Assembly (NCBI GenBank): GCA_964561495.1
Contig: CAZLPW010000010.1
Coordinates: 1 to 42,908 of the forward strand
Reading direction: 5' to 3'
DNA: 42,908 nt
Source: CAZLPW01 sp964561495
GTDB lineage: Bacteria > Fidelibacterota > Marinisomatia > Marinisomatales > UBA1611
A model generated the notes under the pieces. It saw only the letters and a list, made by a program, of their open reading frames with translations, was not told where the DNA came from and ran no database searches. This document shows, piece by piece, positions 25,423 through 34,093 of this stretch. Numbering within the stretch: position 1 is the stretch's first letter; each line of letters starts with the position of its first letter. The position numbers and the translations under genes are program-made.

Positions 25423-26871
25423 TCAATTCTTACCTAGTTTCATGGCTATATGCTCACCTTTTTCAAAATCAACTTTACTTAGTAAATAAGCACCCGATAA
25501 AAACAAAACTAGTATTGAGAGGATACCAAATCTGACATTACCAGTTAAAACTGTAATCCACCCAAGCAAAAAAGGTCCAATGACAGCAGCAAACTTACCT
25601 ACCATATTATAAAAACCAAAAAACTCTGCCTCTTTCCCAAAGGGCACCAAACGAGAAAACAGGCTTCTACTCAGAGCTTGTATTCCTCCTTGGAAAAGGC
25701 CAATCATCGCAGCAAGCGCAAAAAAATGAGCTTTTTCACTCATAAAATAACCAAGTAAAGTAATTATTGAATATCCTGCAATACCTACAAATACAGCATT
25801 CTTTATACCGATCTTGGACGCAAATCTGTGATATAAAATTGAAGCTGGGAAAGCTATAAATTGAACCATTAGTAATGCAGTTATAAGGTCACCCGCAGCA
25901 AAACCCAAGGAGGATCCTACTTTGACTGCCATACTAATGATTGTATCTACCCCATCAATATATAACCAATAAGCAAATAAAAATAAATATGCTTCTCTGA
26001 CTTGCTTAATTTGCAAAAAGGTACTTTTTAATTCTTGCAATCCCATAAATAATGAATCTTTAAAAAAGAAGGAATGATCTGAATTAGGTTCTTTAACAAA
26101 AATAATTAAAGGCAATGAAAATATAGCCCACCAAATAGCAACCATTAAAAAAGATGTTTTTATAGCAGCTGACTGTGCAGATACATAAATATTTGAAACC
26201 TTTTTAATCAAATCCGATTCTGAATATTCAACTGAATTAAATGCAGTTTTTAATTCAATATAGTTATCCCCTAATCCAGAAACAGCTATTTTTAAATCAT
26301 TAAATGAAATACTATTGTTTTTTATTTGAGTATATAAAGAAGATAAATCTTTATCTATAAAACCAAATTTTTCAGGGTTTAAATACATCATAACATTTAC
26401 AAGAAATAATAAACCCCCACCCATATATCCCATTGAAAAGCCCAATGAAGAAACAAAATCAACCTTTTTTCTTTGGGATACAACAGGTAACAAAGAGTCA
26501 TAAAATGTATTTGCACCTCTGAACCCAATCGTTGCAAAGATATAAAGAACAATAGCTAATTGCCAATTACCTTGTTCTACTAAAAATAATCCTCCCGTCA
26601 TTACAATTCCTAAATAACAAAATCCAATAAGAAATTTCTTTTTTACCGATCCTTGATCAGCTATTGCACCAAGAAAAGGTGATAAAGCAGCAATGATTAT
26701 AGATGACAAAGAATTTGCAACTCCAAGTTGATAGGTACTTTGTATTACATCATCAGGATTTGACCAATATTTTTCAAAAAACAAAGGGAAAAATCCAGCC
26801 ATAACTGTTGTCGCAAATGCAGAATTTGCCCAATCATAGATCACCCAACTCCACATTTCTTTTTTTTTCAT
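25423..26871 (-). CDS. MFS transporter of the UMF1 (Atg22-like) family
   Basis: A 482-residue inner-membrane carrier with 12 predicted helices. The N-terminus WSWVIYDWANSAFATTVMAGFFP is the UMF1/Atg22 family signature. An extra loop of about 50 residues lies between helices 5 and 6 (residues about 170-225) and faces outside if the normal topology holds. Family substrates are unknown, mostly small amino compounds. It starts three bases after the predicted outer-membrane gene and so is the third gene of the NamZ operon. Confidence 0.85.
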   Translation of the reverse strand: MKKKEMWSWVIYDWANSAFATTVMAGFFPLFFEKYWSNPDDVIQSTYQLGVANSLSSIIIAALSPFLGAIADQGSVKKKFLIGFCYLGIVMTGGLFLVEQGNWQLAIVLYIFATIGFRGANTFYDSLLPVVSQRKKVDFVSSLGFSMGYMGGGLLFLVNVMMYLNPEKFGFIDKDLSSLYTQIKNNSISFNDLKIAVSGLGDNYIELKTAFNSVEYSESDLIKKVSNIYVSAQSAAIKTSFLMVAIWWAIFSLPLIIFVKEPNSDHSFFFKDSLFMGLQELKSTFLQIKQVREAYLFLFAYWLYIDGVDTIISMAVKVGSSLGFAAGDLITALLMVQFIAFPASILYHRFASKIGIKNAVFVGIAGYSIITLLGYFMSEKAHFFALAAMIGLFQGGIQALSRSLFSRLVPFGKEAEFFGFYNMVGKFAAVIGPFLLGWITVLTGNVRFGILSILVLFLSGAYLLSKVDFEKGEHIAMKLGKN

Positions 26872-26874
26872 ATA

Positions 26875-28473
26875 TCACCAACCTTGTAGATTCAGAACTA
26901 GGCCTAAATAAATTGAACCACCAAAAAATGTATTTGTAGAACTTAGATTAGTAGTCAAACCAAAAAAACATTCAAAAGGGATTGGCCCAATTCGATTTTC
27001 AGAATAATTATTCAAAAGCCAACCCTCTAGATGCATATCCCTTTTTTTGAATGCAGTATCAAATCCATCATGCGATGCCATCCATCTATCCCAATCAATA
27101 TCACTAGAAGTAAATTGATCACGTTGTTTAAAAATATTTTTTATTGAAAATTTAATTCGAAAACGGTTTGGTTTTGGATCAAACCCGAATCCAAACTCAT
27201 TAAGAAATCTACTACCTTCTATATATTTATATGTTTCTCCTATAAAAGAAATATTTGAATCTGGATTTGTGTGATTTGCAGCTAACAGATGCGCTGGTGT
27301 ATAAAGATTATCTGCAGTACTTGCTGAAAGTAAAACTTGTCCAAAAAACCTAAAATTTCTTTTATCCATGAAAAAATAATCTCCAAAAAAACCTATTGTA
27401 TAGCGTTTTACGCCAATACCTATATTTTCTTTTGAAAATTGCTTTTGTCGTTCATTATTATCTTTAAAGGATCTAATTGTATAACCAGATGGTATCAGCA
27501 ATTGGAAAATACCATATAATGCGCCTTTATTTTTTTGCATAGACCAAGCTGGAGAACCCTTAAGCAACATTTTAATTCCAACTTTGGTATCATCTAGGCC
27601 TGATGCACTTTTTTGAGAAGGATAATAATAATCAATTAGGTCAGATAACCTAACAGTATCTTTCCCAATCTCGTTATTACCATCACTATCATGAGGAATA
27701 AACCTCTCTCCTATAAAACCATTGTTTAATGGGTCTTCACCTATATCAAATACCCATGACACAGAATATGGACTGTCTTCTTTATAGAGCAAATCATAAA
27801 TTAAGTCGATAGTATCCTGCAATGAAGGGTTCATATAAAAATAAGTATCTGAATTTTTAAAATTTTCAAGTTCCAACTTTGCATTTTTATGATAATTTAT
27901 CAAATCGCTAACTCCACTTATCGGACTGGCCTGATATTGGAATACAGACTGATCAGCAGTAAACTTGGATACTGAGCCTAAATCCACATATAAGGTAATT
28001 TTATTTGACAAACCATATTCAATTTTATAAGATTCAAAAACTTTTTTCCTTTTTATAGATTGCTTGAATTTTCCACCAACAGATATAGAATTATTTGTAT
28101 CTATGTAACCTGCCTCAAATAATGGTAGGCTTGTCCCCTTCTGATTATTAAACCAACTCATCCAAGATTCAATCGTTGGCGCTGAATCAATATCTTCATT
28201 TTTATTATTTTCAAAAATATCTACAATATTGGTGTTTCCTAAATGATATAAATCATTAGGTGATGAAAAATTATATAAATCTCCTCTTTCTTCATTATTA
28301 AAATACATTTTCCCTATATTTTTTAAATCAAAGGTTTGGGTACCTGAGTTCCATGAATCATAGGAGGAGTTGTTACCATAAATTATCCTAAATACATTTT
28401 TTGGTACTGTTGGATATGTTTGCCCATTTATTAAATAAAACAAAAAAAACAGACTTATGAAAAAAAAATTCAA
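26875..28473 (-). CDS. Predicted outer-membrane or secreted protein, unknown function
   Basis: A 532-residue exported protein. The signal peptide is MNFFFISLFFLFYLINGQ. The rest is rich in aromatic residues and beta-prone stretches that alternate, ending GLVLNLQGW with a terminal aromatic, as in beta-barrel outer-membrane proteins. No domain is recognised. Several loops carry Asn/Asp-rich segments (EDPLNNGFIGERFIPHDSDGN). It starts at a TTG overlapping the namZ stop (TTGA), and the MFS gene follows three bases later, so all three are probably made together. A barrel that imports or binds a cell-wall product is one reading. Confidence 0.65.
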   Translation of the reverse strand: MNFFFISLFFLFYLINGQTYPTVPKNVFRIIYGNNSSYDSWNSGTQTFDLKNIGKMYFNNEERGDLYNFSSPNDLYHLGNTNIVDIFENNKNEDIDSAPTIESWMSWFNNQKGTSLPLFEAGYIDTNNSISVGGKFKQSIKRKKVFESYKIEYGLSNKITLYVDLGSVSKFTADQSVFQYQASPISGVSDLINYHKNAKLELENFKNSDTYFYMNPSLQDTIDLIYDLLYKEDSPYSVSWVFDIGEDPLNNGFIGERFIPHDSDGNNEIGKDTVRLSDLIDYYYPSQKSASGLDDTKVGIKMLLKGSPAWSMQKNKGALYGIFQLLIPSGYTIRSFKDNNERQKQFSKENIGIGVKRYTIGFFGDYFFMDKRNFRFFGQVLLSASTADNLYTPAHLLAANHTNPDSNISFIGETYKYIEGSRFLNEFGFGFDPKPNRFRIKFSIKNIFKQRDQFTSSDIDWDRWMASHDGFDTAFKKRDMHLEGWLLNNYSENRIGPIPFECFFGLTTNLSSTNTFFGGSIYLGLVLNLQGW

Positions 28474-29780
28474 TGGTACAAGAGAAAAGGTTTGCGAAAT
28501 TCATTGAACATATAAATTTCTTGAGACCATTCTGGAATAATTAAATCGGATGATTTTTTTTGGGCAATTGCAATCCTTAACATATCAGTGCCAATTAATT
28601 TATCAATATAATTATCATTTACCCATTGGAATTCACGAGGATGCAGACTATTAATCAGCGATAATATTGAAACGGCTGTTTTGATAGGATTAAATTCATC
28701 AAAATTTGTAATAGAAATTTTTATACCACTACATGACATTCCATCATAATTTGGAGTGCGATTAAAATAATTATATCCCTTAGGTCTATATCGCACCTCT
28801 TCAAAAATTACACCTTCCAATTCTAAAGAATTTAATTTTTCAAGAAAAAAATTAGTAACCAGCCATGGTGCGCCTAAGTATAAATAAGGGCTTTTTGTGC
28901 CAAACCCGATATTTAAGTTTGTCGCTCTAAATAAGTCCATCCCGACATATGCTAATAAAGTTTTATAATCCTTAATAAACGGCATTGGAGGCTTCCAATT
29001 AAGATCAGTCTGGTTGTACCAATTATCACGCTCCCAATTGGCAATCGGTATTACGGTTAATTTTACTTTTTTTAGATTCTTGACCCATCCCATCTCATTT
29101 ATAATGATAGCAGCTTCACCAATAGTAAGTCCATGACGAATTGGAAATAAATGATAGGCTTCCATAGTCTGGAATCTAGCTCTAGGAATTGGGCCACTAA
29201 TTATATCCCCTCTAATTGGGTTAGGGCGATCCAAAATTATTACTGGCACATCCCAATCACTTGCTGCTTCAAATAAACGTGTCATAGATGCTATATAAGT
29301 AGTGTACCTAACGCCAGTATCTTGAATATCAATTAAAATTAAATCTAATTCTCTCATAGCCCATCTAGGAGGATAGATCATCCCATCAAAAATATTGATG
29401 ATTCTTGCACCATGAACAGGATCTATTTGCTCCCTACCAATTAATTTTGTGCGCTTATCATCTAGTCCAAAAAGACCATATTCTGGTTCAAATAAGATAT
29501 GAACCTTGATATTAGGAAAATTTTTTAATATATCAATCAAGTGCTTACCATTCCTATTGACTGCAGTTCTATTTGTAAATATTCCAATTGTTTTATTTTG
29601 TATCAGTTTAAAATCAAGCTGCTCTAAGATATCTAGCCCTGGGTAAACTTTTTTTGTAAAAGAAAGATCTGGAATTTTTAGAACTTTTGAGTATTTAAAA
29701 TCAAATGTTGTGCTATCAGCGCCCCAGATCAAAGCAAAACTAAAAGATAAGAATATTGTAATATGTTTAATAGATTCCAT
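28470..29780 (-). CDS. namZ: Exo-beta-N-acetylmuramidase NamZ-like (DUF1343)
   Basis: A 436-residue exported protein. After a signal peptide (to about residue 20), the N-terminal half has the DUF1343 motifs IGIFTNRTAVNRNGKHLID, EPEYGLFG, DIQDTGVRYTTYIASM and DRPNPIRG. The second half has ELNWKPPMP-like text (LNWKPPMPFI) and FGTKSPYLYLGAPW. Members such as Bacillus NamZ cleave terminal MurNAc from peptidoglycan fragments. The likely place of action is the periplasm or outside. The product would be MurNAc or its glycans. It is first in the operon; the start ATG at 29780 is read into the divergent promoter region. Confidence 0.85.
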   Translation of the reverse strand: MESIKHITIFLSFSFALIWGADSTTFDFKYSKVLKIPDLSFTKKVYPGLDILEQLDFKLIQNKTIGIFTNRTAVNRNGKHLIDILKNFPNIKVHILFEPEYGLFGLDDKRTKLIGREQIDPVHGARIINIFDGMIYPPRWAMRELDLILIDIQDTGVRYTTYIASMTRLFEAASDWDVPVIILDRPNPIRGDIISGPIPRARFQTMEAYHLFPIRHGLTIGEAAIIINEMGWVKNLKKVKLTVIPIANWERDNWYNQTDLNWKPPMPFIKDYKTLLAYVGMDLFRATNLNIGFGTKSPYLYLGAPWLVTNFFLEKLNSLELEGVIFEEVRYRPKGYNYFNRTPNYDGMSCSGIKISITNFDEFNPIKTAVSILSLINSLHPREFQWVNDNYIDKLIGTDMLRIAIAQKKSSDLIIPEWSQEIYMFNEFRKPFLLYH

Positions 29781-29790
29781 TATATAGCTA

Positions 29791-29847
29791 AAAATTACTT
29801 TTAATGAGAAAATAAAAGTAATTTTAAAATTATTTCATTATTTTCTC
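29791..29847. repeat. Overlapping inverted repeats in the divergent promoter
   Basis: A perfect 13-bp inverted repeat (AAAATTACTTTTA / TAAAAGTAATTTT, 29791-29825) overlaps a second perfect 10-bp one (GAGAAAATAA / TTATTTTCTC, 29806-29847). A 12-bp palindrome AATTTTAAAATT lies at 29820-29831. The two larger hairpins share bases, so only one can form in RNA. They sit between namZ and the DASS gene and could be operators, hairpins or, given the AT richness, partly chance. Confidence 0.6.
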
Positions 29848-29887
29848 TTGATTTTAAATTTAATAAATACAGACATTCGAAGGTACT

Positions 29888-31411
29888 ATGGGAGATTCAA
29901 ACAACAACAATAGTGGCGGTTTCGCCAAAACAACAGATTTTAAATGGCTTAGCGTAGGCCTAGTTATTTTCCTTTTAATAGCTCTTATGCCTACACCAGA
30001 TTCAATGGTGGAAAAGGCGAAAGAAGTATTTGGGGGACAAAATAATGTTGATATTGCTACTAAAGCCCTAAATATTAAGCTAATAATCGCATTATTGTCT
30101 ACCTGCGTTGTTTTCTTTGCAACCGAGGCTATTCCTATGCCAGCAGTTGCTCTATTGATCGGGCTTGTTCAATTATTTTTTGGGATTACTGACCCAAATA
30201 AAATCGCCTATACCTATTCGCACGATGCAGTTTGGTTTATTGCCGGCTCACTTGCTTTAGGTTCGACACTGGTTAAGTATGGCCTTGATAAGAGGGTTGG
30301 CATGCTTGTTATAAATTTAGCTGGGACAAAAACTAGAAATATTGTTATCGGCATTCTTCTTGGTACAGCTATACCCACCGCATTTGTTGGAGAGCATGCT
30401 GTTGCCGCTATGTATGTACCAATTGCACTGGCTCTTTTTACTTTGACAAATAAATCTACACCATCTCCTAAATTAGGTACACTTCTAATGGTTACCATTG
30501 CAGTTGGTTGTATGATTGGTGGTCCAATGAGCCCTACTGGTGGAGCTAGAAATGCACTTATGATTGGATTTCTGGCCAACCTGCAAAATCCAATAGAGGT
30601 CTCTTTTGTACAATGGTTATCTATGGGTGTTTTTTATACTTTTGCTATGTCTATAGTTATGTCAATATTGCTCCCATTACTTTTTAAACCTGAGGTAGAT
30701 GATCTCAGTGACGCAGTGAATGCAATTAAACAGGATTTAGCTAAACACGGCAGTATGACTAGGCAACAATACATCGTAGCATTTGTAATGGTTTGTGTTG
30801 TATTCCTTTGGATTACAGATAAATCATTGGTGAAAAGTGTTTTAGGCTTTTCTTTGGGACTTGGTGGAATCGCAATCGCTGGTGCGGTTACTTATATGGT
30901 GCTTGGACTAACTTCCTGGAAAGATTATGAAGAGAAAGTAAGCTGGGGCGTGATTGTTTTATATGCTGGTTGTATTAGCTTAGGAAAAGTTTTTAAGGCC
31001 ACTGGTGCATCAAGTTGGTTCGCTGATCAAATTATGAATTTAGTTGCTCCTTTAGGCCTCGACTCTGGTATCGGATTAGTTATACTAATGGGTGTCATTG
31101 GAGCAGTGCTAACTAATTTAATGAGCGCAGGTGCTACAGTAGCTGTTATTGGTCCAGTTGTATTAGATATGGCAGTTGCATCTGGAACAAACCCTCTTCT
31201 AGTTGGGGTTGGCCTAGCAATATCTACATCGATGGCATATTGGCTAGTTATTGGAACTCCTGCTAGTTCTATAGTCTACGCAAGTGGGCAACTAGACCCT
31301 AAGGATTTTATACGGATGGCTACTTTAGGTTGGCCTGCAGCTTTAATTGTGCTATCAATAATGGTAATTGTATATTGGACAGGTATTCTTCAAATCCCTG
31401 TTTCGATATAG
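29888..31411 (+). CDS. DASS family sodium/anion symporter
   Basis: A 507-residue inner-membrane transporter of the SLC13/DASS group, with about 12 helices. The Ser-Asn-Thr type motifs appear as AIPTAFVGEHAVAAMYVP and LTNLMSAGATVAVIGPV, the two inverted half-repeats, together with FIAGSLALGSTLVKYGL. It probably takes up di- or tricarboxylates, or sulfate, with sodium. The GAAGGTACT ribosome-binding site precedes the ATG. A small membrane protein follows 25 bases downstream. Confidence 0.85.
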   Translation: MGDSNNNNSGGFAKTTDFKWLSVGLVIFLLIALMPTPDSMVEKAKEVFGGQNNVDIATKALNIKLIIALLSTCVVFFATEAIPMPAVALLIGLVQLFFGITDPNKIAYTYSHDAVWFIAGSLALGSTLVKYGLDKRVGMLVINLAGTKTRNIVIGILLGTAIPTAFVGEHAVAAMYVPIALALFTLTNKSTPSPKLGTLLMVTIAVGCMIGGPMSPTGGARNALMIGFLANLQNPIEVSFVQWLSMGVFYTFAMSIVMSILLPLLFKPEVDDLSDAVNAIKQDLAKHGSMTRQQYIVAFVMVCVVFLWITDKSLVKSVLGFSLGLGGIAIAGAVTYMVLGLTSWKDYEEKVSWGVIVLYAGCISLGKVFKATGASSWFADQIMNLVAPLGLDSGIGLVILMGVIGAVLTNLMSAGATVAVIGPVVLDMAVASGTNPLLVGVGLAISTSMAYWLVIGTPASSIVYASGQLDPKDFIRMATLGWPAALIVLSIMVIVYWTGILQIPVSI

Positions 31412-31436
31412 TATTTAGAATAGAAAGAGGTATTTT

Positions 31437-31763
31437 ATGACTCCACAAATACTTATTCTTATAATTGTAATAGCTATTTTAGTTTATGCTTTTTCATCTC
31501 ATGGTGAAAAAGAACTAAGCGAGGCTGATTATATCAAGGAACAGTTTAAAAGGAAAAAAGAGGCATCTGCGAATGAAGATGTTGTCAGTTATGGACAAGT
31601 TCAGGATAGGAAAAAACAACTTTTTGATGTTATTGAATCTAATCTTAATGAACATCCAACTGAATCTGCTCAGTTAAAAGATATTATCGAGGATTGGGCC
31701 GATCTGAAAGTCAAATCATTTGAAAATCGAAGATCATGGGTTCGCAACCCAAATAAGGACTAA
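31437..31763 (+). CDS. Small single-pass membrane protein, unknown
   Basis: A 108-residue protein with one N-terminal helix (residues 3-19) and a charged, helical cytosolic part rich in Lys and Glu (EADYIKEQFKRKKEAS; VQDRKKQLFDVIE). An AGAGG ribosome-binding site sits before the ATG. It follows the DASS transporter in the same direction and may be a partner or regulator of it, but no family is recognised. Confidence 0.6.
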   Translation: MTPQILILIIVIAILVYAFSSHGEKELSEADYIKEQFKRKKEASANEDVVSYGQVQDRKKQLFDVIESNLNEHPTESAQLKDIIEDWADLKVKSFENRRSWVRNPNKD

Positions 31764-31776
31764 GTTTAAAAAAATA

Positions 31777-32889
31777 TTATATTGGTATCCGCTGAGTTCT
31801 GCCATGGATGCCTGTCAATAAAGTATATGTGCTTGTGCCTATCTCTCTAGCTATTTCCTCTATAGGCAACAAATTGCCTCTGTAATTACCAAAGACCAAG
31901 ACATAATCACCTATCTTTGGTGAATAATTCCCAAAATCAACCATAAACTGATCCATACAAGGTCTGCCTGCAATTTTGTATTTTCTTCCATTATATACTA
32001 TGTAACCATTCTTATACCATTCTCTAGGAAATCCATCAGCAAAACCCATTTGAATGACTGCAATATTAGTGTCAACTTCAGCCGAATAGTCACAACCATA
32101 ACTCACTTTTGTTCCAGCTTTAATTCGCCTCAGATTAACTATAGGAGCACAAAAACTCATAACTGAATCTAAATCTATCGAAAACTTGATATCATTGGAT
32201 GGAGGTACTCCATAAATCAACATTCCCACTCTCACAAGATTAAAATATGCTTTAGGAATATTTAACACCGCACCACTATTTGAACAGTGAATATATTTAA
32301 ATGTAATATTTTTTTGTTTTGCATAGTCGATAATTTTATTAAATGTTTCTAATTGATATAAAGAATATTTAGAATGAGTTTCTTCTGAAGTAGCAAAATG
32401 GGTGTATATGCCTTCATAAGGTAAAAATATATTTTTTTCTAAGAATGTAAAAACTTCATCTAAATCACTTATATTAAAACCGAGTCTGGTCATCCCTGTA
32501 TCAAAATTAAGATGGAACCTGGGACAATATCCTTTTGTACGATATAATTTTGAAAGTAAAAATAAATCATCCAATCTAGATGCAGTTACTATTAAATTAA
32601 GTTCGAAAGAAATATCTAACCAACTCTCTTGCAAACAAGAAAAAATCAGTATATCATTTTTTATACCTGATTCCCTTAGCTCTATAGCTTCATCAATGGA
32701 AAAAACAGCAAATAAAATATTTTTATCCTCATATGAAATGGCTTTAGAAATAATTTTAGCTCCATGACCATAAGCATCAGCTTTAATGACACACATTAAA
32801 GGGATATCTCCAATTTCTTTTTTTATAATGCATATATTATTTTTCAATCTATCCAAATGAATATATGCTTTGGGCCCAATAATCTTCAC
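31777..32889 (-). CDS. alr: Alanine racemase
   Basis: A 370-residue PLP enzyme that makes D-alanine for peptidoglycan. The PLP lysine is in CVIKADAYGHG near residue 37, and the second catalytic residue is the Tyr in KVSYGCDYS near 255. LRAGxxxYG-like text (VRVGMLIYGVPP) and the C-terminal RPCMDQFMVD are also present. It starts at a GTG that overlaps the stop (TAGTG) of the in-frame tail of the deoxyribosyltransferase-like gene, so translation is coupled. Confidence 0.96.
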   Translation of the reverse strand: MKIIGPKAYIHLDRLKNNICIIKKEIGDIPLMCVIKADAYGHGAKIISKAISYEDKNILFAVFSIDEAIELRESGIKNDILIFSCLQESWLDISFELNLIVTASRLDDLFLLSKLYRTKGYCPRFHLNFDTGMTRLGFNISDLDEVFTFLEKNIFLPYEGIYTHFATSEETHSKYSLYQLETFNKIIDYAKQKNITFKYIHCSNSGAVLNIPKAYFNLVRVGMLIYGVPPSNDIKFSIDLDSVMSFCAPIVNLRRIKAGTKVSYGCDYSAEVDTNIAVIQMGFADGFPREWYKNGYIVYNGRKYKIAGRPCMDQFMVDFGNYSPKIGDYVLVFGNYRGNLLPIEEIAREIGTSTYTLLTGIHGRTQRIPI

Positions 32890-32999
32890 TATTTGAATCT
32901 TCTTATAAAATCCACATTTAATTCATCAAAAGAATCATATACTTCTCTATCACAAGAAAAAAACCGATCACTAATTTCATAATTTTGCATTCTATTAAT
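32889..32999 (-). pseudogene. In-frame continuation after a stop: lost C-terminus
   Basis: Directly after the TAA at 33000-33002 the same frame stays open for 36 codons, with an ATG at 32990. It reads MQNYEISDRFFSCDREVYDS then FDELNVDFIRRFK and ends overlapping the alr start. The Cys-containing segment matches what usually ends this enzyme fold, so the TAA (perhaps TTA before) looks like a nonsense change or a sequencing error. A small separate protein, or re-initiation, is possible. Confidence 0.4.
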
Positions 33000-33347
33000 T
33001 TAAAATATAGGTATGCTTTTATAATATGCCATGGTTGTTACTCCGTGATTTCCGCCTCCTTTTGAAACACTATCATCCCATAAAACGATTAAATAATCTA
33101 CTTTTTCAATAATTAGTTTTAGGTCTCTATCTATACCATTGCGAATAAAGTTTTTAAACTTCTGAGGATTTGAATACGTCCAAGATTTATAATTAGTCCA
33201 ATTGATTTTTTCAATTATTTTTTTTGATTCAACTACCAGATTAATAACTGTGCAACCAAAATCTTCTAAACATTTTGTTACATATTCAGACCAGATTGAC
33301 CCCATTTCAGGTGTATTCCCCACTGCTCCTGACAAATATGCTATCAT
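33000..33347 (-). CDS. Nucleoside 2-deoxyribosyltransferase-like protein (truncated)
   Basis: A 115-residue Rossmann-like protein. MIAYLSGAVG, a RNGIDRDLKLI segment and DYLIVLWDDSVSKGGGNHGVTTMA match the pattern of the nucleoside 2-deoxyribosyltransferase/YpsA-like superfamily (YLSGP...D..li..aD.iv.w...s..G...H..A). It ends at a TAA where relatives continue for about 35 residues, and those residues are present in the same frame. It overlaps the ABC permease gene upstream by ATGA. Function in nucleotide salvage or base exchange is a family guess. Confidence 0.55.
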   Translation of the reverse strand: MIAYLSGAVGNTPEMGSIWSEYVTKCLEDFGCTVINLVVESKKIIEKINWTNYKSWTYSNPQKFKNFIRNGIDRDLKLIIEKVDYLIVLWDDSVSKGGGNHGVTTMAYYKSIPIF

Positions 33348-34093
33348 TGATTTAATTTTTTTCTTAAAAGAATACTATTTATAATTAACCAAGATCCAAA
33401 TAAAAAAAATAAAATAATTATTTTTTGCCAATCTACCATATGTTTTTCTAGAAATAATTGCAAAATTTGGAAAGGGATTGAAAATGGTTGAACAGATAAT
33501 ATAGCAAATATTTTAGAAGGAAATAATCCAAGCTCAATTATAAAACCACTCCCAAAAATAATAATACTAAAAAGGTATAAAGAAATAGACGCAAATAAAG
33601 TAATTGAATCTATTAACAGAGAACATGTGATTATAGCATTTCCTAAAATAAATAAATATATACTAAGCTGAATAATAATCATCAAGTATTCAGATAAGGA
33701 AAAACTGAAGTCTAAGAAAAAAGCAAATATAATTGAGATAATAAAAATGATTATTAAAGCTTCAAAAACTGATAAAATAAGATAGCTGAGAATAATCTTT
33801 TTTTTTGAAAATGGGGCCATACTAATATGGGTTAACATCTTACGATTAATCCTTAAAATGTAAAAATCTCTAAATAGGAGTGGAAATACAGAAATAGAAC
33901 CAATAATAAAAAGAATCCCAGGCATAAACCATTTGTTGAAAGGTATCGAAGTCAAACTAGTAACAATAATATTTCCTAATGATGCAGAAATAATGAAAAA
34001 TAAAATAATTGGTAAAATAAAAATGAAAATCATACTAGGCATGAGTCTATTTTTCCAAAGCCAAAGCCTACGCACTAATAACGCCCTAATCAC
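33344..34093 (-). CDS. ABC-2 type transporter permease
   Basis: A 249-residue membrane protein with six helices. It has the layout of ABC-2 permeases (short N-terminal basic region, helices near 19-40, 55-75, 105-130, 135-155, 165-185 and 225-245) but no strong signature. It starts at a GTG overlapping the stop of the ATPase gene (GTGA) and is followed by the deoxyribosyltransferase-like gene with an ATGA overlap. The substrate is unknown. Confidence 0.75.
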   Translation of the reverse strand: MIRALLVRRLWLWKNRLMPSMIFIFILPIILFFIISASLGNIIVTSLTSIPFNKWFMPGILFIIGSISVFPLLFRDFYILRINRKMLTHISMAPFSKKKIILSYLILSVFEALIIIFIISIIFAFFLDFSFSLSEYLMIIIQLSIYLFILGNAIITCSLLIDSITLFASISLYLFSIIIFGSGFIIELGLFPSKIFAILSVQPFSIPFQILQLFLEKHMVDWQKIIILFFLFGSWLIINSILLRKKLNQ

